This document shows, piece after piece, positions 18,831 to 26,963 of a stretch of DNA of 64,000 bases (the first letter of the stretch is position 1; each line of letters starts with the position of its first letter). Position numbers and translations under genes: made by a program. The notes beneath the pieces were generated by a model that saw only the letters and a list, made by a program, of their open reading frames with translations, had not been told where the DNA came from and searched no databases. This stretch comes from Henriciella barbarensis (GTDB taxonomy: Bacteria; Pseudomonadota; Alphaproteobacteria; Caulobacterales; Hyphomonadaceae). The stretch lies in the NCBI RefSeq assembly GCF_003576345.1, contig NZ_QWGB01000014.1:341808-405807 (forward strand). The letters are read 5' to 3'.

Positions 18831-20525
18831 ATGGCACTATTTGGTCGCCTACCAAAGGGGACTGAGGGGCTGCAACAGCAGATCTATGCGCAACAGCAGG
18901 CCATGGTCATCAAGAACCAGCTTGCTATGGGTCTGATCAACATTGTGAACGGCCTTCTGGTCGCGGTCGGTGCCGCGTCGCATGCTCCATTGCGCAGCAT
19001 TCTGATCTGGTATTTGCCGATCATGCTTATGGGGATCGTTCAGGTCTTTTCCTGGCTGAGCTTCAGAAAAAGGCCAAAACCAGAAACGGTGAGTGGTAGC
19101 TATCTGCGCAAGGCCGAACTGGCTGCCTTGGCGATTGGCACGATCTGGGGCGCGGCATCTCTGATGCTCGCAAGCAATGAGAGCGATGCGCACCTCCTCT
19201 TTGTATGGATGATGCAGGCAGGCATGGCCGCGGGTCTAACGAGCATTCTCGGCCCCGCACCACGAATAACGTCCCGCTTCGTTTTCGCCTGTCTGTTCCC
19301 TGTGACCGTAATGAATTTCGTGCGCGGGGGAGATTATGCTCTCACGATCGCTGTCCTGGGGACTATCTTCATGGCGGTTCTGGTGCATGGAAGCATCAAT
19401 AGCTATCGACAGCTAAAGTCTCTCGTTTCGACAGTTCACGAAAGCAACGGTGCGCGCGAGCGGCTTGCTGATGCGATCGAGTCGTCGAATGACGCCTTTG
19501 CGTTCTACGATGCCGAAAACGATCTCCTGATCGCGAATGCGCGACACCGCGACTGGTTTGCCGGTGAAACGCCCGACTATTCAAAGGAGGGCGAGGACAG
19601 CGTTCCTGTTCTTCTCGACAGCGGGCGCTGGTTGATGCGTTCGACGCGCAAGACCAGCAAGGGCGGGGCGGTTGTCGTCCATACTGATATCACGGCATTG
19701 AAGACCCGCGAACGAGAACTGATCGAAGCGCAACGTGAGGCTGTTGAGGCGGATGAAGCCAAGAGCCGGTTCCTCTCCACGATGAGCCATGAGCTGCGCA
19801 CGCCGATGAACATCATTCTCGGCTTCTCCAAGCTGATGAAGGGGGAGTCGAAGATATCGCTGTCACCGGAAGATGTGCGCGAATATTCGGACAATATTCA
19901 TGCAAGCGGCACGCACCTTCTGAAGCTCATCAACGACATCATCGATTACTCAAAGGTTGGTCTGGAGCGGATGCCGGTTCACTCGGTGGAGCTTGATACG
20001 CGGGCGCTGCTCTCTGAAGCCATCACTCTCGCAGCGGGCTTTGAGGGCAAGGCTTCTACGGATGAATTCGATGTCAGTGTCTCAGCCAAGCTGAGTATGC
20101 TGTACGCAGATGAGACGGCAACGAAGCGGGTCCTCATCAATCTGGTGACGAATGCCATCCGGTTTAACGAGCCGGGCAAGAAGATTGTGATCCGGGCCGG
20201 TGTAGACCCAGATGGGGCGCCGTTTATTGCCGTACGCGATTTCGGTCAGGGCATTCCGGAAGGCAAGCTGGAGAAAGTGTTTGACGCGTTCTATCAGGCC
20301 GACAGCCATCTCGACCGCGACCATGGCGGGACCGGTCTTGGTCTTACGCTTTGCCGTCACCTGGCGCGTCTGATGTCCGGTGATGTTGTGCTCAAGTCCC
20401 GTATTGGTGTTGGTACGACGGCCATCCTGACCCTGCCGCCATCGGCAATTGGCAAGAACTCGTCACGTGCTGCGCCAAGCGAGGATGACGAGTGGATTGG
20501 ACCGATCGAGCGCGACGTCGCCTGA
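18831..20525 (+). CDS. Membrane sensor histidine kinase, orphan
   Basis: I start at ATG 18831 (564 residues). The frame is open further upstream, but that part overlaps the divergent oxidoreductase gene. The N-terminal 190 residues hold about five or six hydrophobic segments. A PAS-like region (about 210-290, SSNDAFAFYDAENDLLIANA) follows. Next is a HisKA domain with phospho-acceptor H320 in TMSHELRTP, and then a HATPase domain with NLVTNAIRFN, DFGQGIP and GGTGLGLTLC. No receiver or response-regulator gene is adjacent, so it is an orphan. The signal is unknown. Confidence 0.88.
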   Translation: MALFGRLPKGTEGLQQQIYAQQQAMVIKNQLAMGLINIVNGLLVAVGAASHAPLRSILIWYLPIMLMGIVQVFSWLSFRKRPKPETVSGSYLRKAELAALAIGTIWGAASLMLASNESDAHLLFVWMMQAGMAAGLTSILGPAPRITSRFVFACLFPVTVMNFVRGGDYALTIAVLGTIFMAVLVHGSINSYRQLKSLVSTVHESNGARERLADAIESSNDAFAFYDAENDLLIANARHRDWFAGETPDYSKEGEDSVPVLLDSGRWLMRSTRKTSKGGAVVVHTDITALKTRERELIEAQREAVEADEAKSRFLSTMSHELRTPMNIILGFSKLMKGESKISLSPEDVREYSDNIHASGTHLLKLINDIIDYSKVGLERMPVHSVELDTRALLSEAITLAAGFEGKASTDEFDVSVSAKLSMLYADETATKRVLINLVTNAIRFNEPGKKIVIRAGVDPDGAPFIAVRDFGQGIPEGKLEKVFDAFYQADSHLDRDHGGTGLGLTLCRHLARLMSGDVVLKSRIGVGTTAILTLPPSAIGKNSSRAAPSEDDEWIGPIERDVA

Positions 20526-20536
20526 TTTTCAACTAC

Positions 20537-21316
20537 CTACCAGTAGGCGTCCAGCTGTTCAGCAATCTCGAAGGCAGGCCGGCCCATTGCTGGAGACGTC
20601 CTAAGTCCAATCATGGCGGACCCATCCAGCGCTGAATCCTTGCCGCTATCCTCATGCCAGCGTGTGCCCGCCACGAATCCGAAATCCAGGCTGGACAGGA
20701 ACTGACCGAACTCAAGTTCGCGCTCATCCTTGAAGAGTGGTAGCCAGACGAGGAAGACAGCCTTGGGCCAGCGCTTCATGGCGCGTGGTATCCAGGCTGC
20801 CAGTTCTTCCATGTCGCGCTCGGTCTCGTAACTTGGGTCGAGAAAGACGAATGCGCGCTCGTGGCTACGCGGCTGCAGCTTCAGAGCACCATTATAGCCG
20901 TCATCCTTGATTGCACGCGCACGCTTCTCGTCACCAAGGCTTTTCACAAGCTTATCGTATTCTGCCGGGTGGCGTTCAAAAAAGATCATGCGGTCATTGT
21001 CGCGAAGGCAGTGGCGCGCAATCTCTGGGGAGCCGGGATAGGCTGCCGGGGTCGCTTTGCGCACATGATCGAGCCATGGCCTCAACAGGGCAGGCGGGTT
21101 CTTGTCGGCCAGAAGACGCAACACGCCTTCATCTGCCTCAGCCGTCTTGCGAGAGAGCTTGTCAGAGAGATCATAAGTGCCGGCAGCCGAATGGGTTTCC
21201 ATGTAAAGCCATGGATGGGTCGCTTGCCGAGCGATGTTCAGAATTGAAAACAGGACTGCGTGCTTGAACACGTCAGCCCTGTTTCCGGCATGATAGCCAT
21301 GCTGATAGGAGAGCAA
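20537..21316 (-). CDS. rlmJ: 23S rRNA (adenine(2030)-N6)-methyltransferase
   Basis: RlmJ methylates A2030 of 23S rRNA. The 259-residue protein has the diagnostic N-terminus MLSYQHGYHAGNRADVFKH. The catalytic motif IV is LDPSYE where many homologues have DPPYE; D/NPxY is retained. Length is close to the E. coli protein (280). It is the last gene of a minus-strand run, convergent with the sensor kinase with a gap of 11 bp. Confidence 0.93.
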   Translation of the reverse strand: MLSYQHGYHAGNRADVFKHAVLFSILNIARQATHPWLYMETHSAAGTYDLSDKLSRKTAEADEGVLRLLADKNPPALLRPWLDHVRKATPAAYPGSPEIARHCLRDNDRMIFFERHPAEYDKLVKSLGDEKRARAIKDDGYNGALKLQPRSHERAFVFLDPSYETERDMEELAAWIPRAMKRWPKAVFLVWLPLFKDERELEFGQFLSSLDFGFVAGTRWHEDSGKDSALDGSAMIGLRTSPAMGRPAFEIAEQLDAYW

Positions 21317-21319
21317 GGC

Positions 21320-23122
21320 TTACTCGCCGTCTGCTTCTGAGAGGGACGCCTCGCGGGCGGCCTCGAACTCATTGCCTTCATACCAGGTCGGCCAGTCATC
21401 GGAGTTGATGATTTCGAGCCCGACTTCGTAGAGCGCGGTCACGTCTTCAACCATGCCTTCGAGGTTCCAGTCTTCGGAATACTCATCCATCGGCTTGTGG
21501 TAGCGCTGCGCGGTGTAGGTATCGGCAGCGGCCCGTCCAGCAGCGATGCCGCCATCGCGCTTGTCGATCCCGCCATCAGCGTAGAGCATTGGCACGCCCT
21601 TCTTGGCGAAGGAAATGTGGTCAGAGCGGTAGAAAGAGCCAGCTTCGGGACGCGGATCCGGCTCGACGACGCGGTCCTGGGCTTCCAGCTTGGCTTCGAG
21701 GATATCCTCAAGCTCTGATGCGCCGTACCCGACCACGACCATTTCCCTGGTGCGACCGACTGGCAGCATGCCATCCATGTTGATGCCGGCGACGACCTTG
21801 TTCAGCGGAACGGTCGGGTTGTCAGCATAGTAGGCAGAGCCGAGCAGGCCCGATTCCTCGAGGGTTACGGCAACGAACAGTCCAGAGCGCGGATGTTCTT
21901 CAGCCGCCATGGCTTCCGCGATTTCGAGAAGCGCGGCAGAACCAGTCGCATTGTCGACAGCGCCGTTGAAGATGTCGTCTTGGTAGAAGTCCTCGGTTGG
22001 TGCGCCCGTGCGCTCCTCGGTCTTCTTGCCGAGGTGATCCCAGTGCGCGGTGAAGAGGACATACTCATCGGGGCGCTCGGTACCCGGCAGAACGCCGACC
22101 ACATTGCGCGAATCCATCGTATCGACGGTCTGCACGATATTGCCGGTGACAGTGAGGTCGCCCATGTCGACGGCCTCAAAACCTGGCTCTTTCGCGGCGG
22201 ATTTCATTTCTTCAAAGTCGAGACCGGCGTCGGTGAAAAGGGTCTCGGCAACGTCGCGTGTGATCCAGGATTCGAAGGTCGTGCGGCTGGCGCCGCCATC
22301 GCCGCGAACAAGATCTGCCTGTGCGCCGGACCAGGAGTTGCGGACGACTTCCCAAGGATAGGAAGCTGGCTCGGTTTCATGGATCACGATGGCGCCGGTC
22401 GCACCCTGGCGTGCCGCTTCCTCGAATTTGTAGGTCCAGCGGCCATAATAGGTCATCGCCTTGCCGTTGAAGAGATCATCGGTGTCACGCGCGAAGCCCG
22501 GATCGTTGACCAGCATTACGACCGTCTTGCCCTCGACATCGAGGTCTTCATAGTCGTTCCAGTCATATTCGGGGGCGACAACGCCATAGCCGACAAAGAC
22601 CAGTTCGGAGTCATCAAAAGCGAATTCGGTCCCGTTCTGGCGCTTGGTCCAGAGGACGGCGTCTTCTTTCAGGGTGAGTTCCATCGGCTCACCCGAAGAG
22701 AGGCCGTTAATTGTCATGCCGGAAACAGATTCGTCGAGCGTTTGCTCGACCATGCCGACAGTCTGGAACCAGCCGCCATCCTCACCGCCTGGCTCAAGAC
22801 CGACGCGTTCCATTTCGCGGGCGATCCAGAGGGCGGAGTTTTCACCGGCTTCGCTGCCAGGGCCGCGGCCTTCATAGGCGTCGTCTGCAAGCGTTGCGAC
22901 ACGCGTGCCGATATCTTCAGCGGTGATCTCTGTAGAGGTGTTTTCCGGAAGTGGAAGGATGAGCTCGGAGTCCTCGAAAGACGCTGACTGACCCATACCT
23001 TCAGCTTCCGCTTCGACGTTTGCGTCAGCCTGGTTGGTGTCTGTCTCGTCCGCAGGAGTGGCCGGGTCGGCGCACGCCGCAAGGGCGAGAAGCGAAACGG
23101 CAGGCCAGAATGTACGCATCAT
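21320..23122 (-). CDS. M28-family zinc peptidase, lipoprotein
   Basis: The 600-residue protein starts at ATG 23122 behind AGGAGATTTTC. It carries a lipoprotein signal MMRTFWPAVSLLALAAC (lipobox LAAC), and an acidic Ala/Glu linker follows. The peptidase domain has the M28 zinc ligands in order: HWDH, GAVDNATG, TLEESGLLGS, NMDG and SDHISF. It probably acts as a membrane-anchored aminopeptidase on exported peptides. A PA-type insert (residues about 170-290) sits before the zinc site. The frame continues without a stop from the pirin gene upstream, so a pirin-peptidase fusion is possible. Confidence 0.88.
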   Translation of the reverse strand: MMRTFWPAVSLLALAACADPATPADETDTNQADANVEAEAEGMGQSASFEDSELILPLPENTSTEITAEDIGTRVATLADDAYEGRGPGSEAGENSALWIAREMERVGLEPGGEDGGWFQTVGMVEQTLDESVSGMTINGLSSGEPMELTLKEDAVLWTKRQNGTEFAFDDSELVFVGYGVVAPEYDWNDYEDLDVEGKTVVMLVNDPGFARDTDDLFNGKAMTYYGRWTYKFEEAARQGATGAIVIHETEPASYPWEVVRNSWSGAQADLVRGDGGASRTTFESWITRDVAETLFTDAGLDFEEMKSAAKEPGFEAVDMGDLTVTGNIVQTVDTMDSRNVVGVLPGTERPDEYVLFTAHWDHLGKKTEERTGAPTEDFYQDDIFNGAVDNATGSAALLEIAEAMAAEEHPRSGLFVAVTLEESGLLGSAYYADNPTVPLNKVVAGINMDGMLPVGRTREMVVVGYGASELEDILEAKLEAQDRVVEPDPRPEAGSFYRSDHISFAKKGVPMLYADGGIDKRDGGIAAGRAAADTYTAQRYHKPMDEYSEDWNLEGMVEDVTALYEVGLEIINSDDWPTWYEGNEFEAAREASLSEADGE

Positions 23123-24115
23123 GAAAATCTCCTGATTCAGTATATGGCGGTGTTGTGACACAGGCGCGCGAGCCCCACAAGAAACGGCGTGGAGGCTGCT
23201 GCGCTTGTGTCGGTCTGCGCCCGGCAGGGGGATATACTCATCTTCTCCGTCGGGGAGCGAGAAGCGCGTGTCTCGCCAGTTACGCGCAATGGAGTCGGTC
23301 CATCCTGCACGCGCTTCATCGATCATGTCCTGCCGGCTAGCGACAAGGTTCCAGTCAATTATTCGCGGGCCGTCCATGGTCTGGCCACCGGCCAACATGA
23401 GTTGGCTATTGGGAGCAACGGCGACCTGAACAGTCTGGCCGGGTCTCAGGATAATCATGGAGCCGTCGCTATAGTTCTTGCCCGCGATGTCTACCGATCC
23501 GCCAGCGACATACACCGCGCGTTCGTCGGCAGCATCGGCCGGTATTTCGAAGTCAGCGCCGTCGGTCGCGGTCAGGCCTAGATACCAAATGCCCCACGGA
23601 AACTCGACAGGAGAACGATGCCCCCAGGCTTCGCCAGCAAGGAGCTGTGCACGCGCGCCGCCCAGGTCGAATTCAGGTAGCGTCTCCTTGGGGTGATGCG
23701 CGAAGGAAGGCGGGCAGTCCTCATGCGTTTTCGGCAAGGCGACCCAGGTCTGTATGCCGTGCATGCGCATGCCCGAGGCGCGCTCTTTATCAGGCGTGCG
23801 CTCTGAGTGGACGATACCGCGGCCAGCAACCATCCAGTTTACCGCGCCGGGCCGAATAGTGATGTCAGAACCGACGGTATCCTTGTGCGCGATGGCGCCT
23901 TCGAAGAGGTAGGTGACGGTGGCAAGACCAATATGTGGATGCGAGCGGACGTCAAAGCCCTTGCCCGGCGGATATTCTATCGGACCAAAGTGATCGAAGA
24001 AGATGAACGGGCCGACCATACGGCGTTTGTGAAAGGGCAGAACGCGCCTGACCTTGAATCCGCCGCCCAGGTCACGCGCTCGCGCTTCAATTACAAGGTC
24101 CACGGGATCAATCAT
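23123..24115 (-). CDS. Pirin-family cupin protein, no stop codon before the peptidase gene
   Basis: The pirin body (about 298 residues, MIDPVDLVIEARARDLGGGF to DEYIPLP near 23222) has the metal-binding SHPHIG and VHSE motifs of bicupin pirins, which include iron-binding quercetinases and cofactors. The start at ATG 24115 has homologue-like context; the further 71 residues upstream look spurious. After IPLP, where pirins normally end, no stop occurs. The frame runs through 33 unrelated residues into the M28 lipoprotein. It is divergent from the glycosylase gene, with 47 bp between starts. Confidence 0.85.
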
Positions 24116-24162
24116 GCGCGTACATCCTTGTCTTGCGGCGTCAGGTCTCCATCTTGGCGCAA

Positions 24163-24750
24163 GTGACCGCTGACCTGAATACCTATCTCGAAGAATTGAG
24201 GGCCTGTCGCATTTGCGCGGGTCAGATGCAGCGCTTTCCCAACCCGATCGTCCGGGCCGCGCCGGGTGCGCGCATTCTGATTGCAAGCCAGGCGCCCGGC
24301 AATCTGGCTGACCGTTCGTCAAAGCCATTCGCAGACCCCTCGGGCGTACGCCTGCGCAACTGGATGGGGGTGAGCGAGGCCGAATTTTACGACGAGTCTC
24401 GAATCGTTATTGCGCCGATGGGCTTCTGCTTCCCCGGTTACGACAGGAATGGTGGTGATCTGCCGCCGATGAAGGTCTGCGCACCGACCTGGCGACCCGG
24501 TTTGCTGGAACGTCTGCCTGACCTTGAACTGGTGTTAGCGATCGGCGGCTATGCTCAAAGGTGGCATCTTGGGGCAAACGCCTCGAAGACGCTCACTGAA
24601 ACGGTTCGGAACTGGCGCACTCATCTAGAGACCGGTATTCTCCCAACACCTCATCCAAGCTGGCGCAACAATGCGTGGCTGAAGAAAAACCCGTGGTTCG
24701 AGACGGACATTCTGCCTGTCCTCCGTCAGAGAGTGAGAGATCTGCTTTGA
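24163..24750 (+). CDS. Uracil-DNA glycosylase family protein
   Basis: The 195-residue form (GTG start at 24163) fits homologues; TTG codons at 24133 and 24154 extend the frame. N-terminal LRACRICAGQM precedes the family motif region APGARILIASQAPGNLAD. The catalytic-type motif ends in HPSWRNNAW, and ETDILPVLR closes the fold. This is the UDG-superfamily subgroup that carries HPS(P/W)RN; excision activity is inferred. Its stop overlaps the start of the hydrolase gene (TTGA), indicating coupling. Confidence 0.8.
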   Translation: MTADLNTYLEELRACRICAGQMQRFPNPIVRAAPGARILIASQAPGNLADRSSKPFADPSGVRLRNWMGVSEAEFYDESRIVIAPMGFCFPGYDRNGGDLPPMKVCAPTWRPGLLERLPDLELVLAIGGYAQRWHLGANASKTLTETVRNWRTHLETGILPTPHPSWRNNAWLKKNPWFETDILPVLRQRVRDLL

Positions 24751-25736
24751 GATGGCTGACTTATCTTTTCCTGCTTGGACTTTGCGCCTGCGCCACGCCG
24801 AAGATGCAGGGTGCGCTAATGTCTGATCAGCCAATTGAGGCGAAACTCATTCTGGACAAATCCACCTTCATCAGCTCAGATGGCGCTGAGCTCGGGCTTA
24901 CAGTCTGGCCGGCCGAAGCTGCGTCCGAGAAGCCCGCGCATGTCATCATCGGCGTACACGGTATGAATGATTATGCCGAAGCGTTCCATATGGCCGCGCC
25001 CTGGTTCGCAGAGCGGGGCGTGACGACCTATGCCTATGACCAGCGTGGTTTTGGCCGGTCGCCACAGCGGGGAGTCTGGCCAGAGCCAGAGCTGATGCGT
25101 GAGGATCTGCGTCAGGCCATCCGACTGGTGCGAGAGCGTCATCCAGACGCAACTTTGACCCTTGTGGGCGTCTCCATGGGCGGCGCGATGTCGATGACTG
25201 CGTTTGCAGGGCACAATCCGCCGGTTGGCGTTGACCGGCTTATCCTGTCGGGGCCGGGCCTTCGCGGCTGGGGGGCCATGAACTGGCTCTATCGCGGTGC
25301 GCTCTGGGTATCTGCCCATAGCCGACCTGGCTGGGTCGTACGCCCGCCGCGCGGCGTGAAGATTGAGCCGTCGGACAATATCGAGATGCTACGCCGAATG
25401 TTGGAAGACCCTCTGCGCATGACAGATAATCGGATCGACCAGGTCTATGGCGTGGTGGCGCTTATGGAGGAGGCGCACCTTGCCGCGCCGGGGCTCCCGG
25501 CCGACATGCCGACCTTGCTAACCTATGGAGCCAGGGACATTGTGATCCCGCCTGCAGGCGTGAGACGCACGATTAAGACCTTACCACCCCACGTGCGTAC
25601 GGCGTACTACCCCAATGGGTATCATATGCTGCTGAGAGACCTTCAGGCGGAAACAGTTTACGCGGATATGTGGGCGTTCATGCAAGATCCTTCTGCGCCT
25701 TTGCCGTCCGGCGTTGCAAGCATACCCACGAAGTGA
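24747..25736 (+). CDS. Alpha/beta hydrolase lipoprotein, monoacylglycerol-lipase-like
   Basis: The start is TTG 24747, overlapping the upstream stop as TTGA; this yields 329 residues. The N-terminus is a lipoprotein signal, RWLTYLFLLGLCACATP (lipobox LCAC). The hydrolase has the oxyanion HGMNDYAE region and the nucleophile elbow GVSMGGAMSM (GxSxG). The acid and His of the triad follow near TYGARDIVIPP and GYHMLLRD. It resembles the serine aminopeptidase S33/monoacylglycerol lipase group. A periplasmic ester-hydrolysing role is inferred. Confidence 0.82.
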   Translation: MRWLTYLFLLGLCACATPKMQGALMSDQPIEAKLILDKSTFISSDGAELGLTVWPAEAASEKPAHVIIGVHGMNDYAEAFHMAAPWFAERGVTTYAYDQRGFGRSPQRGVWPEPELMREDLRQAIRLVRERHPDATLTLVGVSMGGAMSMTAFAGHNPPVGVDRLILSGPGLRGWGAMNWLYRGALWVSAHSRPGWVVRPPRGVKIEPSDNIEMLRRMLEDPLRMTDNRIDQVYGVVALMEEAHLAAPGLPADMPTLLTYGARDIVIPPAGVRRTIKTLPPHVRTAYYPNGYHMLLRDLQAETVYADMWAFMQDPSAPLPSGVASIPTK

Positions 25737-25800
25737 ACGAAGCAGTTGACCGCGCAATCAAGAGCGCTAAGGCCGGGGCGTGACAGTCAGGAGAATATCC

Positions 25801-26847
25801 ATGTTCGACCATCCTTCCTTCGACGGCCATGAGAGTGTCCATATGTTCGAGGACAAGGCGAGCGGTCTGAAGGCCATTATCGCTGTTCATTCGACGGCGC
25901 TTGGCCCGGCTGCGGGTGGTTGCCGGATGTGGAATTACGCGACCGGCGAGGAAGCGCTGCGCGACGCCTTGCGTCTCTCAAAGGGCATGAGCTTCAAGAA
26001 TGCCATGGCGGGGCTTCCGCTTGGTGGCGGCAAGTCCGTCATCTGGGGTAATTCAAAGACCGACAAGTCGCCGGCTCTGTTTGAAGCTTTTGGCCGCGCG
26101 ATCCAGTCTCTGAACGGAAAATACTATACCGCCGAAGATGTCGGGATCAGTACCAGGGACATGGAGATCGTCGCGACGCAGACGAAGTATGTCGCGGGTC
26201 TCGATCAGGGCGAAGCCGCCAGCGGCGATCCATCGCCGATCACGGCACTCGGCGTCTATCGCGGTATCAAAGCCAGTGCCAAGCGCGCCTTTGGCAGTGA
26301 TGACCTGTCGGGCCGCCGGATCGCGGTACAGGGTGTGGGCCATGTCGGCGGCTATCTCTGCGACCACCTCGCCGAGGAAGGCGCAGAGTTGATCATCGCA
26401 GATATTGATGAGGCGCTTCTGAAAGAGGTGTCTGAGCGTACTGGCGCTAAGATCGTTGCGACCGACGAAATCTATGACCAGCACGTCGACATTTTCTCTC
26501 CGAACGCGCTTGGCGCCGTCATCAATCCGGAAACGCTGCCGCGCCTGAAGGCGCGTGTCGTTGCAGGCGGTGCAAACAATCAGCTGTCCATTGCGGAGAT
26601 GGATGTGGCGCTGCGTGACCGCGGCATTCTCTATGCGCCTGACTATGTCATCAATGGCGGCGGCATCATCAATGTGGCGGCCGAAATTTCAGGCGCGTAT
26701 TCGCGTAACTGGGTGATGGGCAAGCTGAACGTGCTGATCGAGACGCTGGAAGAAGTGCTGGACGAAGCGCTAAAGCAGAATGCGCCGATCAATGAAGTGG
26801 CTGAGCAGATTGCACGTACACGGATCGCGAACGCAAAGTCAGCCTGA
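25801..26847 (+). CDS. Leucine/valine/phenylalanine dehydrogenase
   Basis: This 348-residue enzyme of the Glu/Leu/Phe/Val dehydrogenase family oxidatively deaminates branched-chain or aromatic amino acids with NAD. The N-terminal domain has GPAAGGCRMW and the catalytic lysine in LGGGKSVIWG. The C-terminal Rossmann domain starts AVQGVGHVGGYL. An AGGAGA ribosome-binding site at 25789-25794 supports ATG 25801 over an upstream GTG. It is followed by a strong terminator, so it is probably transcribed alone. Confidence 0.9.
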   Translation: MFDHPSFDGHESVHMFEDKASGLKAIIAVHSTALGPAAGGCRMWNYATGEEALRDALRLSKGMSFKNAMAGLPLGGGKSVIWGNSKTDKSPALFEAFGRAIQSLNGKYYTAEDVGISTRDMEIVATQTKYVAGLDQGEAASGDPSPITALGVYRGIKASAKRAFGSDDLSGRRIAVQGVGHVGGYLCDHLAEEGAELIIADIDEALLKEVSERTGAKIVATDEIYDQHVDIFSPNALGAVINPETLPRLKARVVAGGANNQLSIAEMDVALRDRGILYAPDYVINGGGIINVAAEISGAYSRNWVMGKLNVLIETLEEVLDEALKQNAPINEVAEQIARTRIANAKSA

Positions 26848-26877
26848 TTAATCCATTCAGTTAAATGCCGAACAAAT

Positions 26878-26908
26878 AAAAGCGTCAGTCCGCGGACTGA
26901 CGCTTTTT
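26878..26908. terminator. Perfect-palindrome intrinsic terminator
   Basis: AAAAGCGTCAGTCCG (26878-26892) is followed at once by its exact complement CGGACTGACGCTTTT, then TT. The symmetric A and T runs make it bidirectional between the convergent dehydrogenase and rne genes. Confidence 0.93.
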
Positions 26909-26963
26909 TGTCGTATGGCCCGTACCGTAATGCTCTGGCCGGGCTATCGGTTACTTACCGGCA

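Noticed and set aside
24116..24328. N-terminal 71-residue extension of the pirin frame
   Set aside because: The sequence has no pirin similarity and overlaps the divergent glycosylase gene; the ATG at 24115 gives the family-like start.
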